DNA of 64,000 nucleotides from Knoxdaviesia capensis (taxonomy: Eukaryota; Ascomycota; Sordariomycetes; Microascales; Gondwanamycetaceae). Shown here piece after piece: positions 39,000 to 50,651 of this stretch (position 1 is the first letter of the stretch; every line of letters starts with the position of its first letter). The notes below the pieces were generated by a model, which saw nothing but the letters and a program-made list of their open reading frames with translations, made no database searches and was not told where the DNA came from. Made by a program: the position numbers and the translations under genes. Where the stretch lies: assembly GCA_001510575.1 (NCBI GenBank), contig LNGK01000012.1, forward strand, positions 119,986 through 183,985, in the 5' to 3' direction.

Positions 39000-40619
39000 A
39001 TGCCTCTATTGTTCTACAAGGGCCCCAAGGCCAGACGAATCCGCCGTCCGTCGAAGAGCGACCTGACTGTTGAGCAACTGGACGAATCGGCGAACGTCGT
39101 GGCCAGCTCGCTCGCGCGTGACATGCGTTTCGACGAGATCCTGAAGAACAAGACACCGGCGGTAAGCCTTGCTTCCATTTCCCTATCTCTCATCTCTCAT
39201 CTCTCGTCTCTCTTTCTCCTTCTCCCAAGACCACGAAAACTGACATCATCCCCTCACAGCCATGCTCGTTGAATGACTTCATCGACTACCTCGTGTACGT
39301 CGAGGGCAATGCCGAGTATCTGCAGTTCTTCATGTGGTACACCGACTACGTGCGGGACTGGGCCGCCCTGCCCTACAAGGACCGCATGCGTGCACCGCAG
39401 TGGGACCCCGACACCACACGCCGCATTGTCAACTCGCTGAGCACAAACTCCAGCCTGCGCGAGAAGACGGCAAACGCCACCGAGCTGCTGGAGATCATGA
39501 CAGACCAGAACGAGCGGGAGCTGCCCATACAACGGAGTAACTCCAACGCGACGAACTTCTCGCTGCCTAGACAGCCCGAGGCTGTGGCTGATCCCGAAAA
39601 GGATGCTAAGGACTGGACGCCTTGTAAGTAGTCACCGACTCTTGCGGATCGGCCCTTTTGCTCTTTTTAACCGAAACCCCATGCATGCAGACAGCTCGCA
39701 GCCCTTCCGGGATGATATCAACAACATTGTGCGCCACTACATCACCCACGGCTCCCCGCGCCAGCTTCAGCTCACTGCGTCCGACCGCGCGGCCATGATC
39801 CACGCCGTCGAGCACACCACCCACCCGTCGGCGCTGCTCCCGGCCTTCGTCACCGCCGAGACCATGCTGCGCGGCCGGCTGCACGCAAACTTCCTGCGCT
39901 GGTCGACCGCCAACGCCAACCGCACGCTCTCGCACACTTTGCTGGCCGTTGGCGTGGTGCTGGTCCTGGCCGCCACAGCGCTAGATGGTTTCTTCATCGC
40001 CTCGAGCCTGAGCCATCTGTGGCGGATTGCCTGTGCCCCGCTCTGGCTCGTCGGGTTTCCGGTGGCCATTGCCGGCGCCAACGGCATCTCGATCTCGCTG
40101 CTCTTGCGACATAAGCGTCAGTTGCGGCCGTGGGAGCTGCAGGGCCAGGTCGACGAGTCGCTGGTCGCCGCGGAGGAAGGGCGGGCCAAGGCCCTGGTGG
40201 ATGACGAAGACGACGGGGAGGCTGACGGCCCGACCAGACCGAAGACCGCCAGCACGCAGCCGGCGTCCCCAACACGGTCCATGACGACCTCGCCCCGCTC
40301 GGGTACCTTCCACGGCCACAAACCCTCCCTTGCGCCATCGGTCGCGGTCGGTGCCGACCCGTTGCGGAAGCAGTCGCTGCGACCGTTTGGTCCGCGCAAC
40401 GCGGACTTCGCTAGCGAGCCCTGGGCGGTGGCGTACGAGCGGCGGTGGTTCTTCCAGCGGCTGGGCGATGCGACGACAGCCGCGGAGAACTCGCCGGTGC
40501 GGGTGTTGCAGGAACGCATCGTCATCGGGGCGATTGTGTGGTCGGCGGTCGTCACCACGGCGTTTGTCATCGGCTCGTACTTCGTCCCGGAGATTGGAGT
40601 CGTGGGGTTGACGGTGTGA
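39000..40619 (+). CDS. RAX1: RGS-domain membrane protein, RAX1-like
   Basis: Homologue of yeast Rax1, a polytopic protein that marks old growth sites and directs bud or polarity site choice together with Rax2. Exons 39000-39161, 39260-39623 and 39691-40619 code for 484 residues. After a basic start (MPLLFYKGPKARRIRR) an RGS-like domain runs from about residue 40 to 240: FDEIL, then FIDYLVYVEGNAEYLQFFMW, YSSQPFRDDINNIVRHYI and LHANFLRW. Two membrane segments follow at about 257-278 and 285-311, then a Ser/Thr/Pro-rich loop, and a last segment at about 453-478, right at the C-terminus. This RGS plus three C-terminal segments is the Rax1 layout and differs from G-protein RGS proteins such as FlbA. 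Whether it acts on a G-alpha cannot be told. Confidence 0.9.
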
Positions 40620-41245
40620 GCGGCAGAAGTCGGGGGATTGGTGGTGTTGGTGGTGCAAGGAGAGCGAACGCGTGATGATGTGATGCCCTTCTTTTTCATT
40701 CATTTTTTTTCTATGTCCTCCCCTTGATTCCTTTCTTTTCGAGGTGTCTCTCCGTCTGGGGGTTCCCCGGGATGGTCTGTATCCTTCTCACTCATTCCTT
40801 AGAATAGCTTTCTTTTCTCTATTTTTTCTTATATCCATTCTCCGATTGGTACAAAAATATAATCTCAAAAGATTGTTTCTTTTACCTGCTCAGCTCTTGA
40901 CCCCTTGAGTGATGTGCTGATGATGCTTTCTGTGAGATAAATGTGGGCCGGTGGCCGAGATGTTGAGCTCGACTTAGGGTTACCGGGGTTATTGCTCCAC
41001 CACAAGTATCGATCCACTTGACCAAAATTACATAACGCCGTCCGAGAAATTCTGCCTCAGGCACCTGTTCCTGGACTTTCCGGATCTCGAAACCTTCGCT
41101 TTTTCGGCTGGCTGGCTCAATTGGAACCCTTTTCAACGCATCACGACCTTCTTTCTTCCTCTTATCCCTCCCCCTCTCTCAGATAAAGTCAACTCCTTTC
41201 TATCTCCCCCATCTTAATTCCCTCACCCCAAAACAAATCGTCAAA
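40620..41245. promoter_or_regulatory. RAX1 3' region and ATP15 promoter
   Basis: No gene is seen. TTAGGGTTA is at 40974-40982 and a CT-rich block at 41150-41230 precedes the ATP15 start codon, which has an AAAATGG context. Confidence 0.45.
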
Positions 41246-42000
41246 ATGGTGTTCGCGTGGAAAGCCGCTGGAATCACGTAAGAATTCTCTTTTCCCTCTT
41301 CCGACGTTGTGTTTGTGTGTTTTTCGTGGACGGCCGGCCAGAGCGCTTTCTTTTTCCGCAAATGGAGGCATTTTGTTCGGACGACAACAACAACAACAAG
41401 AACAACCGATTTAGCACCCGCGTCGCGGTCATCGATCTGCGACTAACTGAATGCCGCCGCCATCGACTGATTACCTCGAACCCAATTGCGTCTCCGAGAT
41501 GGACCCATCCGATGCGTCTTTTTTGATCGAGCGCCGAGGCCGGCCGATATATACACTTCGGAGGAAGACGAAAGACAAAGCGCACAACCCGCACACACAC
41601 AATTGCTAACACTGGCTCCTGGTTTTGCCGCATCGTCTAGTTACAATCGCTACTTGGCCGTGGCCTCGCGTGCCCTGCGCCTTAGCTTGAAGGAGGACAA
41701 GCGCATCATTGCCGAGAGACGCGGAGCTACCGAGCTCAGACTCGCGAAGTGGACGGTATGTGCCGATATATATACCCCGAGTGGTTCCTTCACGTGCGGA
41801 CAAGTTTTTTCGGAGCTTGGTCTTTTGCTGATATCGCCCTCTCTCTACCGGAGTTACATTCTTTGAATCGGGCCCATGTTTTGAATGATGTTATGACTAA
41901 CCGGGTTGTTGTTATTCCCCCCATCTAGAACGGCAAGCAGGGCGAGCCGGTGCACCTTAACGAGAGCACCCGCGTCACCCCGTTTGAGGCGCCCGCTTAA
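41246..42000 (+). CDS. ATP15: Mitochondrial ATP synthase subunit epsilon
   Basis: Small subunit of the central stalk of F1-ATPase. Exons 41246-41277, 41641-41755 and 41929-42000 code for 72 residues. The sequence MVFAWKAAGITYNRYLAVAS, then LRLSLKE and AERRGATELRLAKW, is the family signature: the start of eukaryotic F1 epsilon is A/S-W-x-x-A-G-x-x-Y-x-x-Y. Introns are 363 and 173 nt, unusually long beside such a small coding length. All phases agree. It is too short and too split to be seen as one frame. Confidence 0.95.
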
Positions 42001-43758
42001 GCGTATCACACCGCACCGCATCTCGACCGTTTTCCCACACCCCTAATGATCGAGTCAATGAACCTCCCCTCCCTCCCTCACATGAAGAGTTAGGGTTCAG
42101 CGAATCCAACTCGGCCGCCCGGGGACGGAGGAAAAAAGGAGACTATAACAAAACCCAGCCAGCCACCAACGAACATGAGCCTTTGTCGTGGGAGGAATGC
42201 GCCTCCGAAAAGCTGCTGTTGAGGAAGACGGATTGCTGAAATTCATGTCCATGTGTCGGACAATCTGTTTGTCTCAGCACCAAATCACTGTATCATAATA
42301 GCGAGGACGATTTATAGATGCTTGTTTCCTGTGTTTGACTTGATGACTCGGAGCCTTCCTCGTGATTGTTCAATTGAATCGCGACCATACCTGTGTGTGA
42401 ATCGAGCCCCAAGGCAGAATACGGTCCGATGCCGGGAATTAGTAGTATTAGATCAATCTAATAGTGTAGCCATAAAATACTCCCGTGGCATGTCGGGGAC
42501 GAGGCATATGTGGGTGAAGGCCGCTCGCTTATCCAAGTGTTCATCCTCCGCCAAAGATGCTCTAAAAGGGCTCTCGCCTTGACTAGGTAGTCCTGGAGCG
42601 TATGACATTCCAATTAGGTAGCAGATCAGGACTAAGCGGAGAAATCACGATCTGGCGACTAGTGGATAGGCCGTCCGTTACGATAATCGAAAACGAACGA
42701 AGCTATCATTGCAGTTGAAGGAGACGGATGAGACGAGGCGATATCAAACGGAACTCGAACACGCCCTTGCGGTTAAGTATGGCTCATCTGCTCTATCCGT
42801 TGACATAGAATGCCAGAAAACTTGTTAGGGACCAGCATCAAGGCGAAGAGACCAAGGCCCCGGAGACGATAGGGGTCGACGCTCAGACATAGGTCGCTGT
42901 CGATTGTTGCTGATGCGGGAATTGGAACTAGATAGAAGATCGAGCCAGCGTTTGGCAGAAGCAAGTAGATAGTATTGAAAAAATACTCTGACCTTAAGGT
43001 CAAGGCCGGAGAGTGGAAATATGTGGCATATGTCATGAACCGGGAGTTTTGTTACCAGGCACTGCGACCCGTCCCGGCGTTCACACTGGCGTTCTGCCAC
43101 CCAGGCGTGAAGGAGCCCGAGTTCAGAGTTAAGTCGATGCTTGATATTCTAGATGATGGCGGCTCGACGCCCTGACTCTGGAATGTCTATTAGATTTGTC
43201 TCCTGTGGGAGGGCGTGCGGTCAGAAACAGGTTTAAGATCCACGCTCCTCTAGGGTGGTTGGTGTGTTCGGAATCCTATAACTCCTGAAAGTTGGTATTG
43301 GAAGGGTTGCTAGAAACCATCTTGAATGGAGGTGAATTCCATGAAAAGTTATGACGGATGTTGAAGGCTGATAAGAAGGTTACCGAATGAAGGTATAAAG
43401 GGTTCAGGATCACAAATAGGGGAGAGGTAGGTCACTTAGGTAATGTATAGGGGCAACACCTCTATCCAGAGAGATCTTGATTTTCGATATGAATCATTGA
43501 TATGATTCATTGAACGGTCGCACTCTAACACGACCACTTTGCCCACGCGACGAAATGTAGCAAGTGGTAGTGAAGCCTCAACAAGTCGTTTTTAAGCTGT
43601 ATTTATCTAAGCACTTTTTAGGTAATCATATGCAGATTCCACGCTTTCATGAGAATCTATCTGTCAGGATTATCCTTCCCCTTTAATCAGTTCATCTATA
43701 TTTTGCATACCTGGCTTGGAAGAAAGGGTGATAGGACAGCACTGATCTCGTTATGTGC

Positions 43759-43814
<56 letters not shown>

Positions 43815-44147
43815 ATAGAGTTGTAGGGTTAAACCCTTACCATTTTCTCTTACGGGCCTTCTGTGATGATCGGTGTTTTCGGTGCCCCGCAAAGGACAAC
43901 TGAACCTGCATTTCCTACAACAGCGTTCATGATGAGGCCTGGAGACTGACCTTTCTAATCAAGCCAACAGTGTCGCCTCAATTTTCCTCTCACATTCTAT
44001 TTCTTTCAATTCCTCTTGATTTCTTCCCTCCTCTATTCATTCCTCCTCTTCTTCCCTCCAAGAAGCTCTGATTCTATTTCGTCGCTGTACCCTTGCGAAT
44101 CCTGACCTCCGAGACCCAGTCTCTCTACCAGCCCACTTTACAACATC
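42001..44147. other. Intergenic region with a possible gene relic and (GA)n repeat
   Basis: TTAGGGTT is at 42090-42097. Between about 42700 and 43180 both strands show frames of fairly coding-like composition (plus strand 42975-43175; minus strand 43036-42773). No family is recognised and stops interrupt them, so this may be a decayed gene. A long GA microsatellite is at 43761-43812. The pyrimidine-rich leader of the next gene covers 43980-44140. Confidence 0.4.
43761..43812. repeat. (GA)n microsatellite
   Basis: Twenty-six perfect GA units. Confidence 0.98.
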
Positions 44148-46808
44148 ATGTCGTTGCCTCGAGGGGTGTCGGTGTCAACCACGACATCGACGGCACATAG
44201 CAGTGGCATCGTCGTTCTCGATATCACAGAAAAATTCAGAAACTCTGCGAAATGTATGTACTTCCACAGCTTCCTGTACCCATGGCTTCCATATTCATGA
44301 TAGTTTGACTAACTTGAGGTCAACCCTATAGCCATCCCCATCGGCCAGGTGATCAAGCATGAGTCGTTCACGCTTTTTGACTCGGTGGCTGCGTTAGAGG
44401 TATGGAGAAATAGCTAGATATTCAAGTGTCGCGGCCCTGATGTCTGTTTCACTGGCTAACAAACCATTCTTGTACAACACCAAAAGATCATGGACCCGAA
44501 GATGGATAGTGGATGTCTTCAGGAAAATGAATCTCTCGACCCTGAGTACGACGTTAGCCGTGAACTTCTCCCCGAGGAGGTGATCGGAATCATTGACCAG
44601 CTCCTTTGCTTTGAGGTGAGTCCCCACATCATTACGCGGGGGGGGGAGTTATTTTTCACGTTGCTGAACCTTTGTTTGCTTGCAGATGGCCTGGCATGTG
44701 GGATATCCGCTGTCGCAAACCATCTTAACGAGTCTTTACGTCGAATCGATCTTGATGCCAGCCCCGAGATCCATTGAAGAGGCCGACTTCGTTCGAGGCC
44801 GTGACCAACCCGCTCACCCTTCTTCTATGCGCTCGGTCTTGAGATCGTACTGCATCAGCATGCTGAAGGCCTGCGGGGTCGTGATTCAACTTATACGGCA
44901 GGAGCACTACTACGAGGTGTGTCCAGTTTAACGCATTGTATTATCGAAAATACTCGGTGTATTTCTTCGGTGCTAACCAGAAACCATTCCATTCGGTAGG
45001 AAGAGGATTTTGTCACTTCCACCTACAACCGGATCCTCATGGACCAGCTCGAGCAGTCTCGCGTGCTGATTGACACCACTCTGACCCAAGACTGGCTCGG
45101 CAGCCTCGACGGACAACTTGACAGCGAGCTCCTGAATGCTCTCAACGCACGGCTGAACCTGCGGAGCTCACTGCTCGCTGCTCTCGAGGCATCTCAGTAC
45201 CGAAGTGATCCTTCAAAGATCCGGGATGCGTGGACGCCTGTGCTGGAGCTCACCAAGAAAATCGCCGCAAGTCACAACCTGGCGCAGGCGGTGCCAGGAG
45301 CGTTCAGTGCGAAACTTCAGCGCAAACTCGCCAGTACCATGCCCCCACGACCGGTAGTGGACCTTACCTTTGATGTGGCGATTTCTCATCTTGAGCAACT
45401 CGTTAATGATTCATTGGAAGTGTCGGATGTGCTCACTTATACAAATTCCCAGAGCCTCCAGGTATGTTGTTGTCCCTATTTGTTACTGGCGACACAAGAT
45501 ATCTGTTTTCCGCTTTCTAACCAGCCCCTTCCATAACAGACTTGGGTGCTGACCTTTCAGGCCAAGAAACCTCAGCCTCTTGTCCTTGCGCGAACTCTAC
45601 TCCAAGGCTATCTATTTAAGGATATGGTCATTCTTGGATCCATGAGCATTCGCCAGCTGATTGACGATGACTTGTCGCTGACTGTGCTCCCGTGCAGTCC
45701 GGAGCTAGACGGATCGAATGACGACGTCGACGACCCGACAGACTCTCGCATGTCGATTGCCCAGATCATGGAGACCTTTCGTCAGAAAGCCGCCCAGCCG
45801 TTTCTGGACATTATGCGTACTTACTGCCAGAATCGGTGTCGTGTGCGCCGAACCTTGTGCCACATTCTCCGGGACTGGGATTCGTTCCAGATGGATGCTG
45901 AGGAACTCGATGTGGCCCTTCAACAGTACACGGGCGAGGTGCCGATCGTGGTCCCAGCAGAAGGCAACAGCAGGCCGGTTGAAGTATTCGCCCTACCCCT
46001 TTCTTCCTGGGCCTACCTGTATAAGCTCCGCCAGATGGAATGGGTAGTCAAGCTTGGCTTCGAGCTAGGCGTATACATGTCCGACGAGTTACCGGGCATG
46101 TACTGGTATCTCAGCTACCTATCCCGGACGCGGCTACAGCACCTGGAGCGCATTAACATGTTCGTTTCCCGGCGCGTGCGAAACATCCAAGAAATGGCAG
46201 CCACCGGCACCCCGCCCGTCCAGAACCCACGCAGCAAACTCACCCCTGACGAGGAGCTTTTGCGCGCCCAAGACTTCACCAACCTGCAGATGCTCGACAG
46301 TGCATCGGCCTACCACCTCGCCGACGCTCTTTCGAATATCCACCTAGCCCTCGCCCGCTTCAAGCTGGTCAAGCCCCCCGCGCGGCCGTGCGGCACTGAC
46401 GAGCTGCGCTTCGAGCTGCGCATGCGCCCCTTTGCCACCATCGGCCTGCCCTCACTACCCTCCTACGTCGAGTTCACCGCCGAGTCGACCCAGCCGGCCA
46501 CCACCACCGACGCGCTCCTACGCCGCGCCGAACAGTCCGTCGCCTCCGCGCGCCGCGGCTTCGACGCCATGATCCGCGCGTCGCCCGAGCGCGCCTTCGC
46601 CGTCGGCTCGCACACCCGCTGGGTGGCCTCCGCCAAGGACTGCTTGCGCGCGTGTATTGCGGCGGGCATCGCCGTGGCCAAGCTTAAGCGCGCGGCCGGG
46701 GCGTCCGGTGCTAGCGCGAATGTGGCGCGGCAGGTGCGGGCGGAGATCCCCGAGCCGGAAACTGCGTACGATGGAGCATGGATTGTTCCGCGGATTGTGG
46801 ATGTTTGA
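44148..46808 (+). CDS. MAK10: N-alpha-acetyltransferase NatC auxiliary subunit (Mak10/Naa35)
   Basis: Large scaffold subunit of NatC, which acetylates N-termini starting Met-hydrophobic, with Mak3/Naa30 and Mak31/Naa38. Six exons: 44148-44253, 44332-44399, 44487-44615, 44686-44916, 45000-45461 and 45540-46808, coding for 754 residues. The family hallmark IMDPKMDSGCL opens exon 3, after GQVIKHESFTLFDSVAALE. MAWHVGYPLSQTILTSLYVE and KPQPLVLARTLLQGYLF are further conserved blocks, and AFAVGSHTRWVASAKDCLRA is near the C-terminus. All junctions keep phase. The acceptor of exon 6 has an alternative 18 nt downstream (CTTTCAG), which would drop six residues; I chose the upstream one because it keeps the TW motif before KPQP. 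Confidence 0.93.
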
Positions 46809-47345
46809 ATACTGTAGCCAATATGGAAGGAACGAAGCAGCCCAAAAGCGTAGTGGGATTTCGACTTGAAAACACAAACTGGAAACGGGAAGGTGGGGAA
46901 AGCAAACGGGGACAAAACGTGAGTTTTGCAAGGAAGGTGCGCCTCAGATATAAGTTGCGGAACAAACAACAGTTCGGGAAAGTGCAGACATGTCATCGGC
47001 ATCTTCCGCGGACCACCGCCGAGACGAGTTGGTTTGGAGTGTTTTAGGGAAGGAGATATGGATTTGCGTTTTCTTATTTCAACGACAACTGATCCCCCCA
47101 CATATTCTAGAATGATTTTCATAGAGGGAAATATCCTATAATATTATAGACAGCGCAAATAGCAAAATTCTGCATAGAGTACTCGTTTACTTTGAACTGG
47201 ATGAGCCAAACCTGTAAAATGAATAAAATGTATGTTGATATCAATGTGGGAGGGGTAAGAGAGCGGGATAAGATGAGAAAAGGTATTGATAGGACATCTG
47301 GAAGCATGGGGTGTAATCCTCAGAGCTCAGAAAAAAAAGGTATTT
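46809..47345. other. 3' region of MAK10
   Basis: No gene is seen. AT-rich sequence around 47130-47220 is a plausible polyadenylation region. The run of eight A at 47331-47338 is the Pol III terminator of the tRNA-like unit on the minus strand. Confidence 0.4.
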
Positions 47346-47528
47346 GGGAGACCCAGGACTTGAACCCGGGATCTGTCCATCCAGAGAAGCGAAGTATCTC
47401 GTAGGTGTTTCGTTAGTGTTATAGGTATTTCGTATAGAAGAATAGGTATAAGGATACAATCATAGGTAAGCGGGCACATAGGAACGGATGCTCTGGATGG
47501 ACTGTCCTAACCGTTAGACCATTCTCCC
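47346..47528 (-). ncRNA. tRNA-like Pol III unit 1, split by a long insert
   Basis: On the minus strand it starts GGGAGAATGG, with an A box (TGGTCTAACGG) and a paired D arm, and ends in a full T arm (loop TTCAAGT) and acceptor 3' strand GTCTCCC plus A. The two halves, 37 and 36 nt, would make a 73-nt tRNA fold. They are separated by 110 nt placed where tRNA introns sit (37/38). The anticodon arm is odd: GTCCATCCAGAG and its exact complement flank the insert as a 12-bp helix with no bulge, and the base at position 33 would be C, so no anticodon can be assigned with trust. A TTTATAAA lies 37 bp upstream and an eight-T terminator lies 7 nt downstream of the 3' end. Confidence 0.65.
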
Positions 47529-47727
47529 GTGGTTTTGCTGGTAAAATGAGAGGGGCTTAACTTATTTATAAAGGGAAGAATCGAGAGAGAGAGGCGGGGG
47601 GGNGGGGGGGGGAAGAGGGGGGGCGAAGCAAGTTCGGAAATGACCAGATCATATGCGGTAGGCAGACGAATGAGTAAGGTTGAAGAAGATAGAATAAGCA
47701 GGAGAAAAAAAATAAAAAGGTAGTACA

Positions 47728-47911
47728 CGGGAGACCCAGGACTCGAACCCGGGATCTGTCCATCCAGAGAGGTGAAGTATCTCGTAGGTGTTTCGTAAGT
47801 GTTATAGGTATTTCGTATAGAAGAATAGGTGTAAGGATACAATCATAGGTAAGCGGGCACACAGGAACGGAAATTCTGGATGGACCGTCTTAGCCGTTAG
47901 ACCATTCTCCC
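47728..47911 (-). ncRNA. tRNA-like Pol III unit 2, split by a long insert
   Basis: Second copy. It has a perfect B box (GGTTCGAGTCC) and A box TGGTCTAACGG; the D stem GTCT/AGAC pairs fully. The same insert sequence and 11-bp flanking helix are present. The upstream ATTTATAA element is at the same distance as in the other copies. T-runs (five T, then eight T) follow about 10 nt after the 3' end. Confidence 0.65.
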
Positions 47912-48100
47912 TATGGTTTTGCTGTTAAAAGGGTCAGGGCTTAACTCATTTATAACTGAAAAATCGAGAGATGGAGGGCTGTCCTGGAGGGGAAGAAGCT
48001 AGGAAATACTCAAGGTGTATGGCAGACAAATGGGGAAGGAGAGGGGGAGAAGGGGAGGAGAAAAAAAAAGTCAGAAAATAAAATAAAGTAAAAAGGTATT

Positions 48101-48284
48101 TGGGAGACCCGGGACTCGAACCCGGGATCTGTCCATCCAGAGAGGTGAAGTATCTCGTAGGTGTTTCGTCAGTGTTATAGGTATTTCGTATAGAAGAATA
48201 GGTGTAAGGATACAATCATAGGTAAGCGGGCACATAGGAACGGAAATTCTGGATGGACCGTCTTAGCCGTTGGACCATTCTCCC
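48101..48284 (-). ncRNA. tRNA-like Pol III unit 3, split by a long insert
   Basis: Third copy. It has the perfect B box, the same insert and an ATTTATAA upstream at the same spacing. The A box is TGGTCCAACGG, with one D-stem mismatch. A terminator of five T lies about 7 nt past the 3' end. The three units repeat every 370-385 bp, so whole units including promoter and terminator were duplicated. Confidence 0.65.
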
Positions 48285-48714
48285 TATGGTTTTGCTGGTA
48301 AATGCGTAAGGGCTTAACTCATTTATAAGTGATCGTTCGAATCGACACCCGAGACAAGAAGAGTAAGGCGTGCTGAGGTAACTGGATAGAATGTGAGAGA
48401 AGATGATAGATTGAGAAAGGCGTGAAAGGAAACCAGGAAAGGAAAGCAGAAAGGAAGGAGAAAAAAGAAAAGGGGGGGGGGGAGCTTTTATAGCATACTC
48501 TACCCCGCGAAGTGGTGACTCGATGGCTTACTATTGCACTAGGCGAAATCAAGCAGGGTGGCGATATATCAGTCATTATTGAGAGACGGAAAACGCGAGT
48601 AGACGATGATGGTCTAGGTATATATATACATGAATAGGAAGGAGAGTTGTGGGTAGGATGGTGTACACAAAAAGAGAGGAACAAAAAGCAAGCAATGCGG
48701 CATAATCCAGCCTA
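48285..48714. other. Short intergenic region
   Basis: It holds the upstream element of tRNA-like unit 3 (48319-48330), an A/G-rich tract with a G run near 48473, and the 3' end of the carrier gene. No other feature is seen. Confidence 0.4.
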
Positions 48715-49744
48715 TTATACCTTCACTGCCGTCCGGCTCATGCGCAGTGTCACCATCCGCTCGTACAAAATATCCTTGAATGCGAACAGGAAGGCAGCCG
48801 TCATAACACTCTGGGTGAGTTTCGGGGCGAGTCCTGATTGCGGGGTATAGAGGGTTAGGACTCATGCGAAAACAAACCAAAAAAGCGGGATAAGGAGGGG
48901 AGGACTCACCTTTATATAAGCCAGCATAGCCATCCTCCTTGATGGCCCTTCTGAGGGCTTGGGTCATGCTCTCCTTCTCACCAGCGGCAGCAACGTGCAT
49001 GCGGCTCTTTAGGGTGATGTAGGGGTATGTAATGCCAGTGGCAAACAGCTTGCCAAGGGCTCCCAGGAGGAATGCAATGCCCGGGGTGACCTTGCGGCGC
49101 TTCTCAACAGCATTCTTCAGCTGCTCGAAAAGTGTGTACTGGAGGATAGGGTTGATGACCAGCACAAGGGCCGGGACAACTCCGGAGAACAACGCCTGGG
49201 GGCCTTCCTCCTTCAGCAAGCGCAGCAGCGTCGAGATGGCCGTGGGCGGGCGGGTAGGCGCGCCAGTCTTGGAATCGGTCGCGGCCTGGTTGCTGCGGGT
49301 GGTGACACGGGTATTGACGACCCAGATGGGGTTCGTGATGATGACGGTGGCCGAGCCGGCGATGGCTCCGGCGACCATCGACTCCAGCGTGGTCAGCTTG
49401 CGTATAGCGGTAGCCGCCGACGCCCCGGCACGGCGCGCCGCAGCCGCCTCGAACAGCGAGCGCGTCCACTCGTACCAGTAGTAGTACACAAAGTTGGTGA
49501 TGCTGATGCCGAACAGGGCTGAGCCGAGGCCGGCGTACAGCCCGGACAGCCCCTCGCGCGCAACAATGCCCTGCATGGCGGCCAGGAAGGACGACGAGGC
49601 GCGGCGCGACTCGACTTGCGCGCGCGTTGACAGCGTGATCAGCGGGTAGGTCAGCGCCATTGACATGATGCCGCCGCCGGCGCCGGCCAGCGCGTGGGCG
49701 ATGTTGTCATTTTGCGGAATGACGGGTTTACTTGCGACAGGCAT
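48715..49744 (-). CDS. PMP47: Peroxisomal adenine nucleotide carrier, PMP47/SLC25A17-like
   Basis: Mitochondrial-carrier-family protein of the peroxisomal subgroup, expected to exchange ATP for AMP (or move CoA/NAD) for beta-oxidation in peroxisomes. Exons 49744-48910 and 48833-48715 code for 317 residues. The carrier signatures are of the non-acidic peroxisomal type: YPLITLSTRAQVE in repeat 1, NPIWVVNTRVTTR in repeat 2 and YPYITLKSRMHV in repeat 3. AHALAGAGGGIMSMALTYPL and NFVYYYWYEWTRSLFE are typical of PMP47. The last exon supplies GLAPKLTQSVMTAAFLFAFK. The intron has donor GTGAGT and acceptor ATCAG. A mitochondrial NAD or folate carrier of the same subgroup is a less likely alternative. 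Confidence 0.88.
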
Positions 49745-50475
49745 GGTTGAGATAGAATGTGGGGGGAGAGATAGCGGAATGAAGGACGGGGGTCAAGGCG
49801 ACACGAAAGAGCTTCCAGTCGTCTAGGAGAGGAGAAACTGATATTAACAAAGAAGTAAGATAATGTAATTCGTATGAATATGAGATATAAACTGATGGCT
49901 TGTAGTTAGAAAGGATGGAGAAAGGTTATATGGACACCGGTCCAAGTAGTATCGCGGGGAAGGACAAAACGCGGCCGCACCTGCAGGTTTGGAGAAACAA
50001 AGAAAAGAAAAATAAGGAAGGATAAAAGAAAAAAAATAGACGACAAGAATAGAAGAAAAGAAAAATCCAGGGTAACAAGAAGGGATGAGACATAGAATTC
50101 CAGAATTCCAACAGAATCAAGAATGTGACATAGATTGGGGAGAAAGAAAGGAAAAAAAAAGCCGAGGTCAGCATGAAGCGAAACCGAAATAAGGTTCGGG
50201 ATTCTAAAGCGGGCAGATTTTTGGAATTATGTCATCGGCTAAGAGTGTCATGCACCATAGATGAACGCCACGGAAAATGGCAAAAGACCAGAACAGGTTC
50301 CATATCGGTGAGAGGATATGCGATTTGTGAGTGAAAACTCCCATGGAGCATGAGTGCTAGACCCTGATTTCCACATGCATGCATCCCCTTCTGCCGTTTG
50401 CACATGGAAGTTGGAAAATCTGGGGAAGAAAATACGGGGATGGCTTCATGAGATTTCGAGGCATGTGATCGGGAA

Positions 50476-50651
50476 TTAGGGTTAGGGTATGGAGTTGCTG
50501 GGCAAATCGTAAGAAGGAGCCTTTCCGTCGCCCTGACTCAATGTCGCGGCCTCCTGATGAATGATGTCCAATTATAAGTTGTCTACTAAAGATGGCGTTC
50601 TTTTCAGTTTGTTTTGCTGATTTAGACCAGTGTCCTGGTAGGGTTAGGGTT
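50476..50651. promoter_or_regulatory. Two telomere-like motifs 160 bp apart
   Basis: TTAGGGTTAGGG at 50476-50487 and TAGGGTTAGGGTT at 50639-50651, in the space between the divergent carrier and AT-hook genes, 730-900 bp upstream of the carrier start. Confidence 0.4.

Noticed and set aside
47507..48215. Minus-strand frames starting MYPYTYSSIRNTYNT in the three repeats
   Set aside because: The shared peptide lies within the duplicated insert of the tRNA-like units and each frame runs into unrelated spacer. There is no sign of a protein gene.
50476..50487. True chromosome end
   Set aside because: Only two TTAGGG units, with a gene-bearing sequence on both sides; it is an internal motif.
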